Source: Granulicella sp. (lineage in GTDB: Bacteria > Acidobacteriota > Terriglobia > Terriglobales > Acidobacteriaceae). From it: a DNA stretch of 16,845 bases. Every line of letters starts with the position of its first letter. Positions within the stretch are counted from its first letter, which is position 1. Positions 7,342 to 16,845 of this stretch are shown in pieces. Below the pieces are notes generated by a model, which saw nothing but the letters and a program-made list of their open reading frames with translations, did not search any database and was not told where the DNA came from. The position numbers and the translations under genes are program-made. The stretch spans positions 15,186 to 32,030 of the forward strand of contig PKWK01000286.1 of assembly GCA_003133205.1 (NCBI GenBank), read 5' to 3'.

Positions 7342-7722
7342 ATGAAACTAAAAATCACGATCGATAGTAAGCAATACGAAGTGGATGTCGAGGTCGCGGA
7401 AGTCGAAACGTCCGGCCCGTCACGCCTCCATGCGGTGGAGTCTGCCGCAGCCCGTACGCCCATCGCGGCCGTTTCCGCTCCTCCAACGGAGTCCGCGTCG
7501 GTGAAGGAAAACAAAGTGTGCCGCAGCCCGGTTTCGGGCATCGTGGCGAGCGTTACGGCGCAACCGGGGCAGACGCTGCAGGTCGGCGATGTGTTGCTGG
7601 TGCTGGAGGCCATGAAGATGGAGACCCAGGTGACAGCGCACGTCTCCGGTAAAGTGGCGGCGATCAACGTGAAGGCTGGAGACAGCGTCCATTCCGGACA
7701 GATTCTAGTGGAGTTTGAGTGA
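7342..7722 (+). CDS. Biotin carboxyl carrier protein, transcarboxylase 1.3S subunit
   Basis: The 126-residue protein is the mobile carboxyl carrier between the 5S and 12S active sites. The N-terminal segment MKLKITIDSKQYEVDVEV resembles the start of Propionibacterium 1.3S, the part known to hold the 5S and 12S subunits together. A flexible Ala/Pro/Ser linker (about 24-56) precedes a complete biotinyl domain (57-126). The biotin site is K92 in EAMKMET, centred between VLLVL and the second half-barrel strands. Length is close to the 123-residue classical subunit. A seven-base gap separates it from the previous gene, with a modest AGAG ribosome binding site. Biotinylation requires a BirA ligase encoded elsewhere. 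Confidence 0.93.
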   Translation: MKLKITIDSKQYEVDVEVAEVETSGPSRLHAVESAAARTPIAAVSAPPTESASVKENKVCRSPVSGIVASVTAQPGQTLQVGDVLLVLEAMKMETQVTAHVSGKVAAINVKAGDSVHSGQILVEFE

Positions 7723-8189
7723 TGAATGAAGCAATGGAGCAAGTGCCGGGCTTTTTGTTCTTTGACCACGTAGCGGTCTCCGTGAAGGCCGGCGAGCTTG
7801 AACCGCAAGTGAATGCGTACAAGGCGATGGGTTTCAAGGAAGTGCATCGCGAAGACGTGCTCGGTGGCGATCAGGTGCGCGAAGTGCTGCTGCAGGTGGG
7901 TGACGGACCAAACCTGGTCCAGTTGCTGGAACCGCTCAGCCCTGAATCGCCGGTAGCAAAGCAGCTGGAAAAGAATGGCGGGCGTGGCGGCCTGGCACAC
8001 GTGGCGTTCCGCGTGGCCGACATCGGCAAAGCCTTCGATTACCTTAAGGCAAACGGATTCAAGATCATCGATCCGGCGCCGCGCAAAGGGTCGCGAGGCA
8101 CGACGGTATTCTTCGTACACCCGAAGACTACGGAAGCTGCCGCATTCGGATACTTGCTTGAAGTGGTTCAGGAGGGCGCACATGCCTGA
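7722..8189 (+). CDS. mce: Methylmalonyl-CoA epimerase
   Basis: The 155-residue vicinal-oxygen-chelate fold protein interconverts (2R)- and (2S)-methylmalonyl-CoA, joining the stereospecificity of the transcarboxylase to that of the mutase. It has two beta-alpha-beta-beta-beta repeats. The predicted metal ligands are all present: H16 (FDHVAVSV), Q67 (NLVQLLEP), H93 (LAHVAFRV) and E147 (YLLEVV). The ATG at 7722 overlaps the stop of the biotinyl gene by one base (TGATG), with GGAG at 7710-7713. A GTG at 7719 adds one residue and is less likely. Its last eight bases contain the start of the mutase small subunit gene. Confidence 0.94.
   Translation: MNEAMEQVPGFLFFDHVAVSVKAGELEPQVNAYKAMGFKEVHREDVLGGDQVREVLLQVGDGPNLVQLLEPLSPESPVAKQLEKNGGRGGLAHVAFRVADIGKAFDYLKANGFKIIDPAPRKGSRGTTVFFVHPKTTEAAAFGYLLEVVQEGAHA
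8170..8175 (+). promoter_or_regulatory. Strong ribosome binding site (AGGAGG) fixing the mutase small subunit start
   Basis: AGGAGG lies six bases before the ATG at 8182, inside the epimerase coding sequence. The same frame is open upstream to 7975, but only within the epimerase gene, so 8182 is the start. This matters because it shows that the small subunit really is short. Confidence 0.8.
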
Positions 8190-9620
8190 CGACGGGACCG
8201 GAACCGAGATTCTGAACCTGGGCCAGGACTTCCCGCCCATTTCGACGGCGACGTGGGAAGCCGCGATCCAGAAGGACCTGAAGGGCGCGGATTACGAGAA
8301 GAGGTTGGTGTGGCGCTCCGATGAAGGCATCGCCGTACGCCCGTACTACCGGAGCGAGAATCTCGCCGATCTTGGGGCGCAGATAGGATCCGTGCCGGGA
8401 CAATTCCCTTTTGTGCGGGGAGACGGGAAGACGTGGGAGATCGATCAGCACGCGGTGCCGGGGGCAGATGCCATCCGGGCCGACCTGGTGCACGAAGCGG
8501 GGGCGGACGCAATACAGCAACTCGGGATTGCGCTCGCTGCCGGCGTTGAAAAGCTAGCGCAGTTATGCGAAGACCGTCCCGTTGACATCGCTGCGCGCGA
8601 GATGGAGTTTGTGTTCGCAGTCGGGTCGACCTATTTCTTTGAGATTGCAAAACTGCGTGCGGCGCGCATGCTCTGGGCCCAGGCAGTGGCGGCGTTTGCG
8701 CCGTCGGACTTGAACTCCTGCCGGATGAACCTGCACGTGCGCACATCGCGATTGAACAAGAGCTTTTGCGATCCGTACACCAACGTGCTGCGGGCGACGA
8801 CAGAAGCCATGTCGGCCGCGATCGGAGGATGCGAGACGCTGACGGTCCAGCCCTTTGGATTCGACGACCACCTGGCGCTCGGCGTGCAGCGCGTGCTGGC
8901 AGAAGAGGCCCACCTGAACGCGGTTGCTGATCCGGCTGGCGGTTCTTACTACATCGAGGCCTTGACCGCCGCACTCGCGCGCGAGGCGTGGAAGCTGTTT
9001 CAACGAATTGAGGCTGGCGGAGGCTACAGTAAGGCCCTGAGCGCTGGCTGGCTGGCGGAGGAGATTGCCAAATCTCGTGCTGCGCGCGAGAAGGCGGTTT
9101 CGTCGCGGCGCAAGGCACTGGTGGGCGTCAACAACTATCCCGATCTGAACGGGAAGCCCCTTGAAATCGTGCCCAACCCCGAGACGGGCGATACGCCATT
9201 TCCGCAGTTCCGTCTGGCTGAGCCCTTCGAAAAGATTCGCGAGCGCACTGCGCGCCATGTCCGCGAAACCGGCCATGCCCCGAGGGTCCTTCTGCTAAAG
9301 CGCGGCGATGTGAAGATGCGCACAGCCCGCGCCAATTTCGCATTGAACTTTCTCGGCTGCGCGGGGTTCGAAATCACCGAATCCGAAGTGTATGCCGGTA
9401 GCAACGCAGATCTCCTGGTGCTGTGCAGCTCCGACCCGGAATACCTGCCGTTCGCGCAGGAGGTCTGCTCTGCGGTCAAGGTTCCGGTGATCCTGGCAGG
9501 CAATCCGAAGGACCAGGTGGATGCTCTGAAGACAGCCGGCGTTCAGGGATTCATCCACATCGCGAGCGACGCGGTTGAGACTCTGACAGAGTGGCAGAAT
9601 CGGCTAGGGGTGAGGAACTG

Positions 9621-9621
<1 letters not shown>
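8182..9621 (+). CDS. mutA: Methylmalonyl-CoA mutase small (non-catalytic) subunit, short form
   Basis: At 479 residues it is well below the roughly 600-640 of classical small subunits. The N-terminus ([29 protein letters not shown]) and the second half of the barrel ([16 protein letters not shown] at 152-167, [28 protein letters not shown] at 248-261) are normal for the family. Between W85 (TWEIDQH) and [20 protein letters not shown] (104-123) about 130 residues of barrel are missing compared with the Propionibacterium chain. The C-terminal domain (about 367-479) is the degenerate B12-like fold: it lacks the DxHxxG cobalamin motif ([10 protein letters not shown] instead). It should pair with the large subunit and not be catalytic. 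The start overlaps the epimerase gene by eight bases. I recall similarly short small subunits in Bacteroidota, so this may be a lineage form and not damage. Confidence 0.88.
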
Positions 9622-11757
<2,136 letters not shown>

Positions 11758-11765
<8 letters not shown>

Positions 11766-12801
11766 CTCCTCTGCCGCTGCCCAGGCGGGCGGCAGACGGC
11801 TGCCGCTGAGCCAGTACGTTGAAGGTGTTTTGGCCGGGGACCGGGTGGTCCTCGCCCGGGCCATCACGCTGGTTGAAAGCCGCCTTGCGGCGGACGCCGA
11901 GAAAGCCGCACACCTGCTGGATTTGATTCTGCCGCATACCGGAAAATCGCGGCGCGTGGGTATCACAGGCGTTCCGGGGGTCGGCAAGAGCACCTTCATC
12001 GACGCGTTGGGTATGTATGTCATCCGCGACTGCGGCGAACGTCTCGCAGTTCTCACCGTGGACCCGTCGAGCCCGATCTCAGGCGGCAGCATTCTGGGCG
12101 ACAAGACACGGATGGAGCGGCTTTCGATGGAGGATGGGGCGTTCATCCGTCCTTCGCCATCTGGCGGACACCTGGGAGGTGTGGCGCGGCGAACGCGCGA
12201 GACCATCCTGCTATGCGAGGCCGCCGGCTACCGAAACGTTTTCATCGAAACCGTTGGCGTGGGACAATCCGAAACTGCTGTGCGCTCGATGTCCGATTTC
12301 TTCCTGCTGTTGATGCTGGCCGGTGCGGGTGACGAGCTACAGGGCATCAAGCGCGGGATCATCGAGATGATCGATGGGATGGCGATCAACAAGGCAGATG
12401 GAGACAACCTGACGAAAGCAGAGCGCGCCCGCATGGAGTACACCTCCGCCCTGCACCTGTTCCCTCCGTCTGGCGACGGCTGGACCCCGCGGGTTTTGTG
12501 CTGTTCGTCGCTCAATCGAACCGGGATCGCGGAAATCTGGCAGATGGTCCTGGACCATGAAGCTCAACTTGAAGCGTCGGGCCGGATCGCGGAGTTGCGG
12601 ACTCGTGGCGCGCTCCAGTGGATGGACGATCTGATTTCGATGGGACTCGCCGATTTGTTTCGCGCGCAGCCAGCGGTAGCTGGACGCCTGCCCGCGCTGC
12701 GGCGGGAGGTTCGCGATGGGTTGGTCACTCCCCTGGCCGCAAGCCGCGAATTGCTGGGCCTGTTTCATCCGCCACTTCCCGCTAAACCCACGAAGAAGTA
12801 G
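11758..12801 (+). CDS. meaB: MeaB-type G3E GTPase, chaperone of methylmalonyl-CoA mutase
   Basis: The 347-residue SIMIBI-class P-loop GTPase gates loading of adenosylcobalamin into the mutase and protects it from inactivation. Walker A is G71-VPGVGKS-78, followed by VDPSSP (101-106) and [12 protein letters not shown] (108-119). Further landmarks are [27 protein letters not shown] (164-172), [12 protein letters not shown] and the guanine-specificity motif NKAD (211-214). The C-terminal helical arm (about 260-345) is the dimerisation region in the family. The start is GTG at 11758, overlapping the mutase gene by eight bases. No ATG occurs until residue 86, inside the G domain, and the expected N-terminal helix [15 protein letters not shown] starts at residue 22, so GTG is well supported. 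It is the last gene of the operon. Confidence 0.95.
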
Positions 12802-12806
12802 CGGGA
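12777..12806. terminator. Inverted repeat at the meaB/sdhB convergent junction, possible bidirectional terminator
   Basis: TCCCGCTA (12777-12784) and TAGCGGGA (12799-12806) form a perfect 8-bp stem with a 14-base loop spanning the meaB stop. A second GC-rich repeat, CCCACC/GGTGGG, lies at 12835-12855 inside the end of sdhB. Position between two convergent operons fits termination, but no T-run follows on either strand, so a classical intrinsic terminator is not established. Confidence 0.35.
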
Positions 12807-12821
12807 CGAACGCAACCCTTG

Positions 12822-13619
12822 CTACGCTCCAGTGCCCACCGGGACGACGGGTGGGACGGGCGACGCCAGGTCCTCGCGCCGGTTGAAGCTGGCGCATACG
12901 TAGTCGCGATTCATATTCGCGATTACTTCCAGCGGTATCTCCTTCGGACACGCGCCCGTACACTCGCCAATGTTGGTGCAGTTGCCAAAAGCCTCGGCGT
13001 CCATCTGAGCAACCATGCTGAGGGCACGGCGTTCGCGTTCGGGCTCGCCCTGGGGCAGGGTCCCGAGGTGCGTGATCTTGGCGCCGGTGAAGAGCGCCGC
13101 CGAAGCATTGGGACAAGCAGCCACGCAGGCGCCGCAGCCAATGCAGGCAGCCGCATCCATCGACTCGTCGGCGATCTCTTTGCCAACCAGGATGTCGTTC
13201 CCGTCGGGCGCCTGACCGGTTGAGACGGAGACGTAGCCGCCGGCCTCGATGATGTGATCGAAAGCCTGGCGATTGACGACCAGATCCTTGATCGGTGGAA
13301 ACGCCTTCGCACGCCACGGCTCGAGGGTCAACTCATCGCCATCTTTGAAGTGCCGCATCGTCAACTGGCAGGCGGTGGTTGCGCGCTCCGGGCCATGTGC
13401 CACGCCGTTAATCATGAACCCGCAGGACCCGCAGATGCCTTCGCGGCAGTCATGTTCGAAGGCCACGGGCACCTCGCCGCGCAGAATCAGCGTCTCGTTC
13501 AGCACATCGAGACATTCCAGAATCGACATCTCGGGATCAACATCGTCCACTGGGTAGAGGACGAAAGCGCCCTTCTCATTGGGGTTCTTCTGGCGCCAGA
13601 TCTTCAGCGTTAGTTTCAT
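12822..13619 (-). CDS. sdhB: Succinate dehydrogenase/fumarate reductase iron-sulfur subunit
   Basis: The 265-residue subunit passes electrons from the flavoprotein to the membrane cytochrome. All three clusters are complete: [2Fe-2S] at C58, C63, C66 (CREGICGSC) and C84; [4Fe-4S] at C159, C162, C165 and C224; [3Fe-4S] at C169, C214 and C220. The N-terminal ferredoxin domain and the C-terminal bacterial ferredoxin-like domain are in the usual order. The last 20 residues or so are Pro/Val-rich and unconserved. The ATG at 13619 abuts the TAA of sdhA, with AGGAG (13630-13634) in the sdhA end acting as ribosome binding site. It is the third gene of the C-A-B operon and converges with meaB across 20 bases. 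Confidence 0.95.
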   Translation of the reverse strand: MKLTLKIWRQKNPNEKGAFVLYPVDDVDPEMSILECLDVLNETLILRGEVPVAFEHDCREGICGSCGFMINGVAHGPERATTACQLTMRHFKDGDELTLEPWRAKAFPPIKDLVVNRQAFDHIIEAGGYVSVSTGQAPDGNDILVGKEIADESMDAAACIGCGACVAACPNASAALFTGAKITHLGTLPQGEPERERRALSMVAQMDAEAFGNCTNIGECTGACPKEIPLEVIANMNRDYVCASFNRREDLASPVPPVVPVGTGA

Positions 13620-15533
13620 TTACTTGTAACTCCTCTGGCTCGGGTGAACGTAGTGGAACTCCAGGGGTTCCTTGTTGAGTTCGGGCGGAGCATCCGAGCC
13701 GCGATAACCCCAGGCCGCGACGTAGGAGTAATGCTCATCGTCACGCAGCGCTTCGCCGTCTGGTGTCTGATATTCCTCGCGGAAGTGACCGCCGCAGGAC
13801 TCATTCCGATCGCGGGCGTCGATGCATATCAGTTCCGCCAGTTCGAAGAAATCCGCCACGCGTCCGGCCTTTTCCAAACTCTCATTCAGGTCGTCGCCAC
13901 TGCCGGGAACGGTAACGTTTTGCCAATACTCCTCGCGCAACGCGCGGATCCTTCCGATCGCCGATTCAAGACCTTGGGCCGTGCGGGCCATGCCGCAATC
14001 ATCCCATAAGATCTTTCCGAGCTCGCGATGGAAAGAATCGACCGTGCGCTTACCTTTGATGGAGAGAAGCTTATCGATTTTCTGCTGGGCCGAAGCGACT
14101 GCTTCCTTCACTTCGGTTTGCGATACGTCGACGTTCGCGAACTTGTTGGTTGCCAGATAGTTCCCCACGGTGTAGGGAATGATGAAGTAGCCATCGGAGA
14201 GTCCCTGCATCAACGCACTAGCACCCAGCCGATTAGCGCCGTGGTCGGAGAAATTGGCTTCGCCTAGCACGAACAGGCCAGGGATGGTGCTCTGCAATTG
14301 GTAGTCCACCCAGAGACCGCCCATGGTGTAGTGCATGGCTGGGTAGATACGCATTGGAGTCTTGTAGGGGTCTTCGTCCGTGATGCGCTGGTACATGTCG
14401 AAGAGGTTGCCGTAGCGCTCGCGCACGGTCTTCTCGCCCAGCCGGCCGATGGCCTCGGAGAAGTCCAGATAGACGCCGAGTCCGGTCTTCCCTACTCCGC
14501 CACCTTCGTCACAGATCGCCTTCGCATTGCGCGAGGCAACGTCGCGCGGAACAAGATTGCCGAAGCTTGGGTAGCGCCGTTCGAGATAGTAGTCGCGTTC
14601 CTCTTCGGGTATCTGATCCGGGGAACGCGGGTCGCCCTTCTTCTTCGGAACCCAGATGCGTCCGTCGTTGCGCAGCGATTCGCTCATCAGCGTGAGCTTC
14701 GACTGGTAATCGCCTGACACCGGAATGCAGGTTGGATGGATCTGCGTAAAGCATGGATTGGCAAAGAGCGCACCACGCTTGTACGCGCGCCAGATGGCGG
14801 TGGCGTTGGATCCCTTGGCATTGGTGGACAGATAATAGACGTTGCCGTAGCCGCCGCTGGCAAGGATCACCGCGTCGGCGATATGCACACTAAACTTCCC
14901 GGTTATCAGGTTGCGTGCGACGATGCCGCGCGCCTTGCCGTCCACCACGATGAGGTCCAGCATCTCCGTGCGGGGAATCATCGTGACGGTCCCGGCATGG
15001 ACCTGGCGTTCCAGCGCCTGGTATGCACCCAGCAGAAGCTGCTGGCCGGTTTGGCCGCGCGCGTAGAAGGTGCGGGACACCTGAGCGCCACCAAAGGAAC
15101 GATTGCTTAGCGATCCACCGTACTCGCGGGCAAAAGGAACGCCCTGCGCTACGCATTGGTCGATGATCTTCCCGCTGATCTGTGCCAGACGGTAGACGTT
15201 TGCTTCACGAGCGCGGAAGTCGCCACCCTTGACAGTGTCGTAAAACAGGCGGAACACGCTCTCGCCGTCGTTCGGGTAATTCTTCGCTGCGTTGATGCCG
15301 CCCTGCGCCGCGATGGAGTGCGCGCGCCGCGGCGAATCCTGGAAGCAGAAGCAGTGGACGTTGTAGCCCAGCTCGGCCAAGCTCGCCGCCGCGCTGCCGC
15401 CCGCCAATCCCGTGCCCACCACAATAATGGTGTACTTCCGCTTGTTGGCCGGATTCACCAGCTTGAGATTAAAGCGATGGCGGTCCCATCGCGTTTCGAT
15501 CGGGCCGGAGGGAGATTTTGAATTGAGTTCCAT
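13620..15533 (-). CDS. sdhA: Succinate dehydrogenase/fumarate reductase flavoprotein subunit
   Basis: The 637-residue catalytic subunit oxidises succinate or reduces fumarate. The dinucleotide-binding loop is GTGLAGG (40-46). H72 in [11 protein letters not shown] is the histidine expected to carry covalent FAD. Active-site landmarks are HPTCIP (266-271), R330 in VPRDVASR (the family's proton-delivery arginine), H401 (MHYTMGG) and R435 (ANRLGASAL). The inserts, such as [12 protein letters not shown] (294-305), and the C-terminal domain resemble the Bacillus/Geobacter type, not the Escherichia type. The ATG at 15533 follows an AAGAGAGAAA purine tract and lies 15 bases after the sdhC stop. Sequence alone does not show whether it works as dehydrogenase or reductase. 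Confidence 0.96.
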   Translation of the reverse strand: MELNSKSPSGPIETRWDRHRFNLKLVNPANKRKYTIIVVGTGLAGGSAAASLAELGYNVHCFCFQDSPRRAHSIAAQGGINAAKNYPNDGESVFRLFYDTVKGGDFRAREANVYRLAQISGKIIDQCVAQGVPFAREYGGSLSNRSFGGAQVSRTFYARGQTGQQLLLGAYQALERQVHAGTVTMIPRTEMLDLIVVDGKARGIVARNLITGKFSVHIADAVILASGGYGNVYYLSTNAKGSNATAIWRAYKRGALFANPCFTQIHPTCIPVSGDYQSKLTLMSESLRNDGRIWVPKKKGDPRSPDQIPEEERDYYLERRYPSFGNLVPRDVASRNAKAICDEGGGVGKTGLGVYLDFSEAIGRLGEKTVRERYGNLFDMYQRITDEDPYKTPMRIYPAMHYTMGGLWVDYQLQSTIPGLFVLGEANFSDHGANRLGASALMQGLSDGYFIIPYTVGNYLATNKFANVDVSQTEVKEAVASAQQKIDKLLSIKGKRTVDSFHRELGKILWDDCGMARTAQGLESAIGRIRALREEYWQNVTVPGSGDDLNESLEKAGRVADFFELAELICIDARDRNESCGGHFREEYQTPDGEALRDDEHYSYVAAWGYRGSDAPPELNKEPLEFHYVHPSQRSYK

Positions 15534-15548
15534 GCTGGCGTTTCTCTC

Positions 15549-16247
15549 TTATTTCACGAGGCCAACCATCACCGCAATCGGGATGGAGCAGTTACCGATG
15601 GCGATCAGGATGGCGAAAATAGCCGCGCCCGTTTTCAATTTCGGTGTGTAGCGGGGGTGGCTGAAGCCCAACGACTGAAACATGCTCCACAGCCCGTGAT
15701 ACAGGTGCGTGCAGAGCAGCACGATGGCCAGGATGTAGAACGCCGAGATGGCGGGATTGGAAAATCCGGCGATCACGTTGGCGTGCACGTTCGGCTCATT
15801 GGGCGCGATCTCCTGCAAGGGCACCACTGCGCCCACGGTGAGGTGCAGCACGTGGAAAATCACGAACGCCGCCACGATGGGGCCGCTCCACATCATGGTG
15901 CGGGAGGCGTAGGTGGCGGCCGCGTCGTCCTTTTTAACGTAGGCCACGGGGCGGGCGTCTCGCTTCAGCTTCCAGAGTTGGATGGAGGCCACAATATGCA
16001 GGCCGACCGCCACGAGCAACGCACTGCGCGCCACCCACAAGAGGCCTGCGCTGGACGGATTGTGCAGGAACGCGGCGTATTTATTGATCTGTTCGGGGTC
16101 GCCATAGATCTGTAGGTTGCCCAGCAGATGGGCTACTACGTATCCAAAGAGGATCACACCGGTCAAGGCCATGATGGCCTTCTTCCCGATGGGGGCTTCA
16201 TAGAAGCGGACGACCCGATGTACGGGATTGATCGCAATAGCGCTCAT
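15549..16247 (-). CDS. sdhC: Succinate dehydrogenase/fumarate reductase cytochrome b subunit (b558 family)
   Basis: The 232-residue membrane anchor has five predicted helices, near residues 23-42, 68-90, 121-140, 163-187 and 205-229. Histidines placed for two hemes b are H40, H84, H132 or H135, and H181 or H184. This is the single-subunit, five-helix (type B) diheme cytochrome, used with menaquinone in the characterised members. The motif HLYHGLWSMFQSLG is typical of the b558 family. At the place of Wolinella FrdC Glu180 I see Leu182. The start at 16247 (MSAIAINPVHR) follows AAGGA at seven to eight bases; the frame is open to 16358, but the extra residues do not fit the family. It is the first gene of the operon. 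Confidence 0.93.
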   Translation of the reverse strand: MSAIAINPVHRVVRFYEAPIGKKAIMALTGVILFGYVVAHLLGNLQIYGDPEQINKYAAFLHNPSSAGLLWVARSALLVAVGLHIVASIQLWKLKRDARPVAYVKKDDAAATYASRTMMWSGPIVAAFVIFHVLHLTVGAVVPLQEIAPNEPNVHANVIAGFSNPAISAFYILAIVLLCTHLYHGLWSMFQSLGFSHPRYTPKLKTGAAIFAILIAIGNCSIPIAVMVGLVK

Positions 16248-16315
16248 GCGGAGATCCTTTGTTTGAGGCAATCCTTCAGGGATGCAAAAAACAGGGCAGT
16301 AGATTTCAAACATGT

Positions 16316-16344
16316 AGTATAACCCCCAGCCCAATAGAAGAGAA
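16316..16344 (-). promoter_or_regulatory. Probable sigma70 promoter of sdhCAB
   Basis: On the minus strand a TATACT -10 (16321-16316; five of six matches) follows TTCTCT (16344-16339; a poor -35) at a 17-base spacing. Transcription would start near 16309, giving a leader of about 60 bases before the sdhC start. No operator or riboswitch is recognised in the 182-base spacer 16248-16429. Confidence 0.45.
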
Positions 16345-16429
16345 TGTACGGACTCCAAGAAAAGCGCGACCGGGGACGCAGAAATCCTTCGTCACGCGGG
16401 AGCGGTTCGACGCGGAGTGGGCGGCGCGG

Positions 16430-16845
16430 CTACGCCTGTAATGCGAGACGCAGTTCGTCTTCGATCTCGTAGACCTTGTCTTCGTATGGACGGGGGGTGG
16501 CGCCGCCGGCCTTGGCGTCTTCGAGTTTCTTTTTGGCTGTGGCGAGTCGCTTCTGGAGCGCGGCCACCTTGGGATTGGGCTTGGCGGGCGGCTCGGGTTT
16601 AGGCGTGGCGCGCTCGGCGGCCACAGTTGGTTTGGCTTTGCCGACCGGTTTCTTGCCTTTCGGCCTGGCGGAGGCCTTGTAGCGGAAGGCGCTGACGGCG
16701 GGCGGCGGCTTCAGGACGGCGCCGAAATCCGTGCGGTACTCTTCGGCGATGTGCACGGCTTCGGAGAGGAGATCGCGAAAACGCGTCTCCATGGCGTGTT
16801 TCGCCTGAACGCGCAGGTCTTCACCCTGCTGTTTCCACTTCTGAT
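16430..16845 (-). CDS. Unrecognised Lys/Pro/Ala-rich protein, C-terminal part (5' end beyond window)
   Basis: I do not recognise the family. The minus-strand frame is open from the right edge to a TAG at 16430, about 138 residues. An ATG at 16792 could start a 120-residue protein, but the preceding in-frame residues (QKWKQQGEDLRVQ) look like the same charged helical protein and no clear ribosome binding site precedes it. I therefore treat the gene as entering from outside. Visible parts are a charged helix with ETRFRDLLSEAVHIAEEYR, a Lys/Pro/Ala-rich disordered stretch (PKGKKPVGKAKP and onward), and a C-terminal predicted coiled coil (VAALQKRLATAKKKLEDAK ending YEIEDELRLALQ). The basic tract suggests nucleic acid or protein binding, but that is a guess. 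It lies upstream of sdhC on the same strand. Confidence 0.6.
   Translation of the reverse strand, partial: QKWKQQGEDLRVQAKHAMETRFRDLLSEAVHIAEEYRTDFGAVLKPPPAVSAFRYKASARPKGKKPVGKAKPTVAAERATPKPEPPAKPNPKVAALQKRLATAKKKLEDAKAGGATPRPYEDKVYEIEDELRLALQA

Noticed and set aside
3848..7722. Sodium-pumping methylmalonyl-CoA decarboxylase
   Set aside because: The small protein is delta-like, but there is no membrane beta subunit in the operon and a 5S gene is present, which fits transcarboxylase.
7095..8240. Long antisense open frame (381 codons) across the 1.3S and epimerase genes
   Set aside because: It lies opposite well-supported genes, has no recognisable domain and has the composition of a GC-rich shadow frame. 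The same reasoning removes the other long antisense frames in the operon, such as 12337-13317.

Overview
The window is a chromosomal stretch from a GC-rich, probably Gram-negative bacterium. Acidobacteriota is my best guess. It rests on the combination of a Propionibacterium-like transcarboxylase, a short methylmalonyl-CoA mutase small subunit and a b558-type succinate dehydrogenase, and it is an inference from remembered family members, not a search result. I see no mobile element, CRISPR array, rRNA or tRNA.

Layout. (1) Positions 1-3590 hold four ordinary genes: a family 9 glycosyltransferase that runs off the left edge (minus), a secreted thioredoxin-fold protein with a CPAC motif (plus), and a minus-strand pair, miaB followed by a bifunctional-nuclease-domain gene that overlaps it by one base. 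(2) A 257-bp divergent spacer (3591-3847) carries two abutting inverted repeats. (3) Positions 3848-12801 form one tight plus-strand operon of eight genes: transcarboxylase 5S, 12S, a small delta-like protein, the biotinyl 1.3S subunit, methylmalonyl-CoA epimerase, mutase small and large subunits, and the MeaB-type GTPase. Most junctions overlap or are only a few bases apart. (4) Convergent to it, 16247-12822 encodes succinate dehydrogenase/fumarate reductase in the order C-A-B. (5) The right end is the C-terminal part of an unrecognised Lys/Pro/Ala-rich protein.

How the genes work together. The operon plus sdhCAB covers the core of the Wood-Werkman (methylmalonyl-CoA) route. The 5S/12S/1.3S transcarboxylase moves a carboxyl group between methylmalonyl-CoA and pyruvate, giving propionyl-CoA and oxaloacetate. 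The epimerase interconverts the (R) and (S) forms of methylmalonyl-CoA. The B12-dependent mutase, protected by MeaB, links methylmalonyl-CoA to succinyl-CoA. Sdh/Frd links succinate to fumarate and the quinone pool. Run one way this makes propionate from pyruvate; run the other way it oxidises propionate without spending ATP on carboxylation. The direction cannot be read from the sequence. No membrane decarboxylase (beta) subunit is present, so a sodium-pumping methylmalonyl-CoA decarboxylase is not supported here.

The points most worth checking are the small protein between 12S and 1.3S, the mutase small subunit that lacks about 130 residues of its barrel, and the inverted repeats upstream of the operon. 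No entirely new system is evident. The novelty, if any, is a complete actinobacterial-style transcarboxylase packed with mutase and Sdh in what looks like a non-actinobacterial genome.
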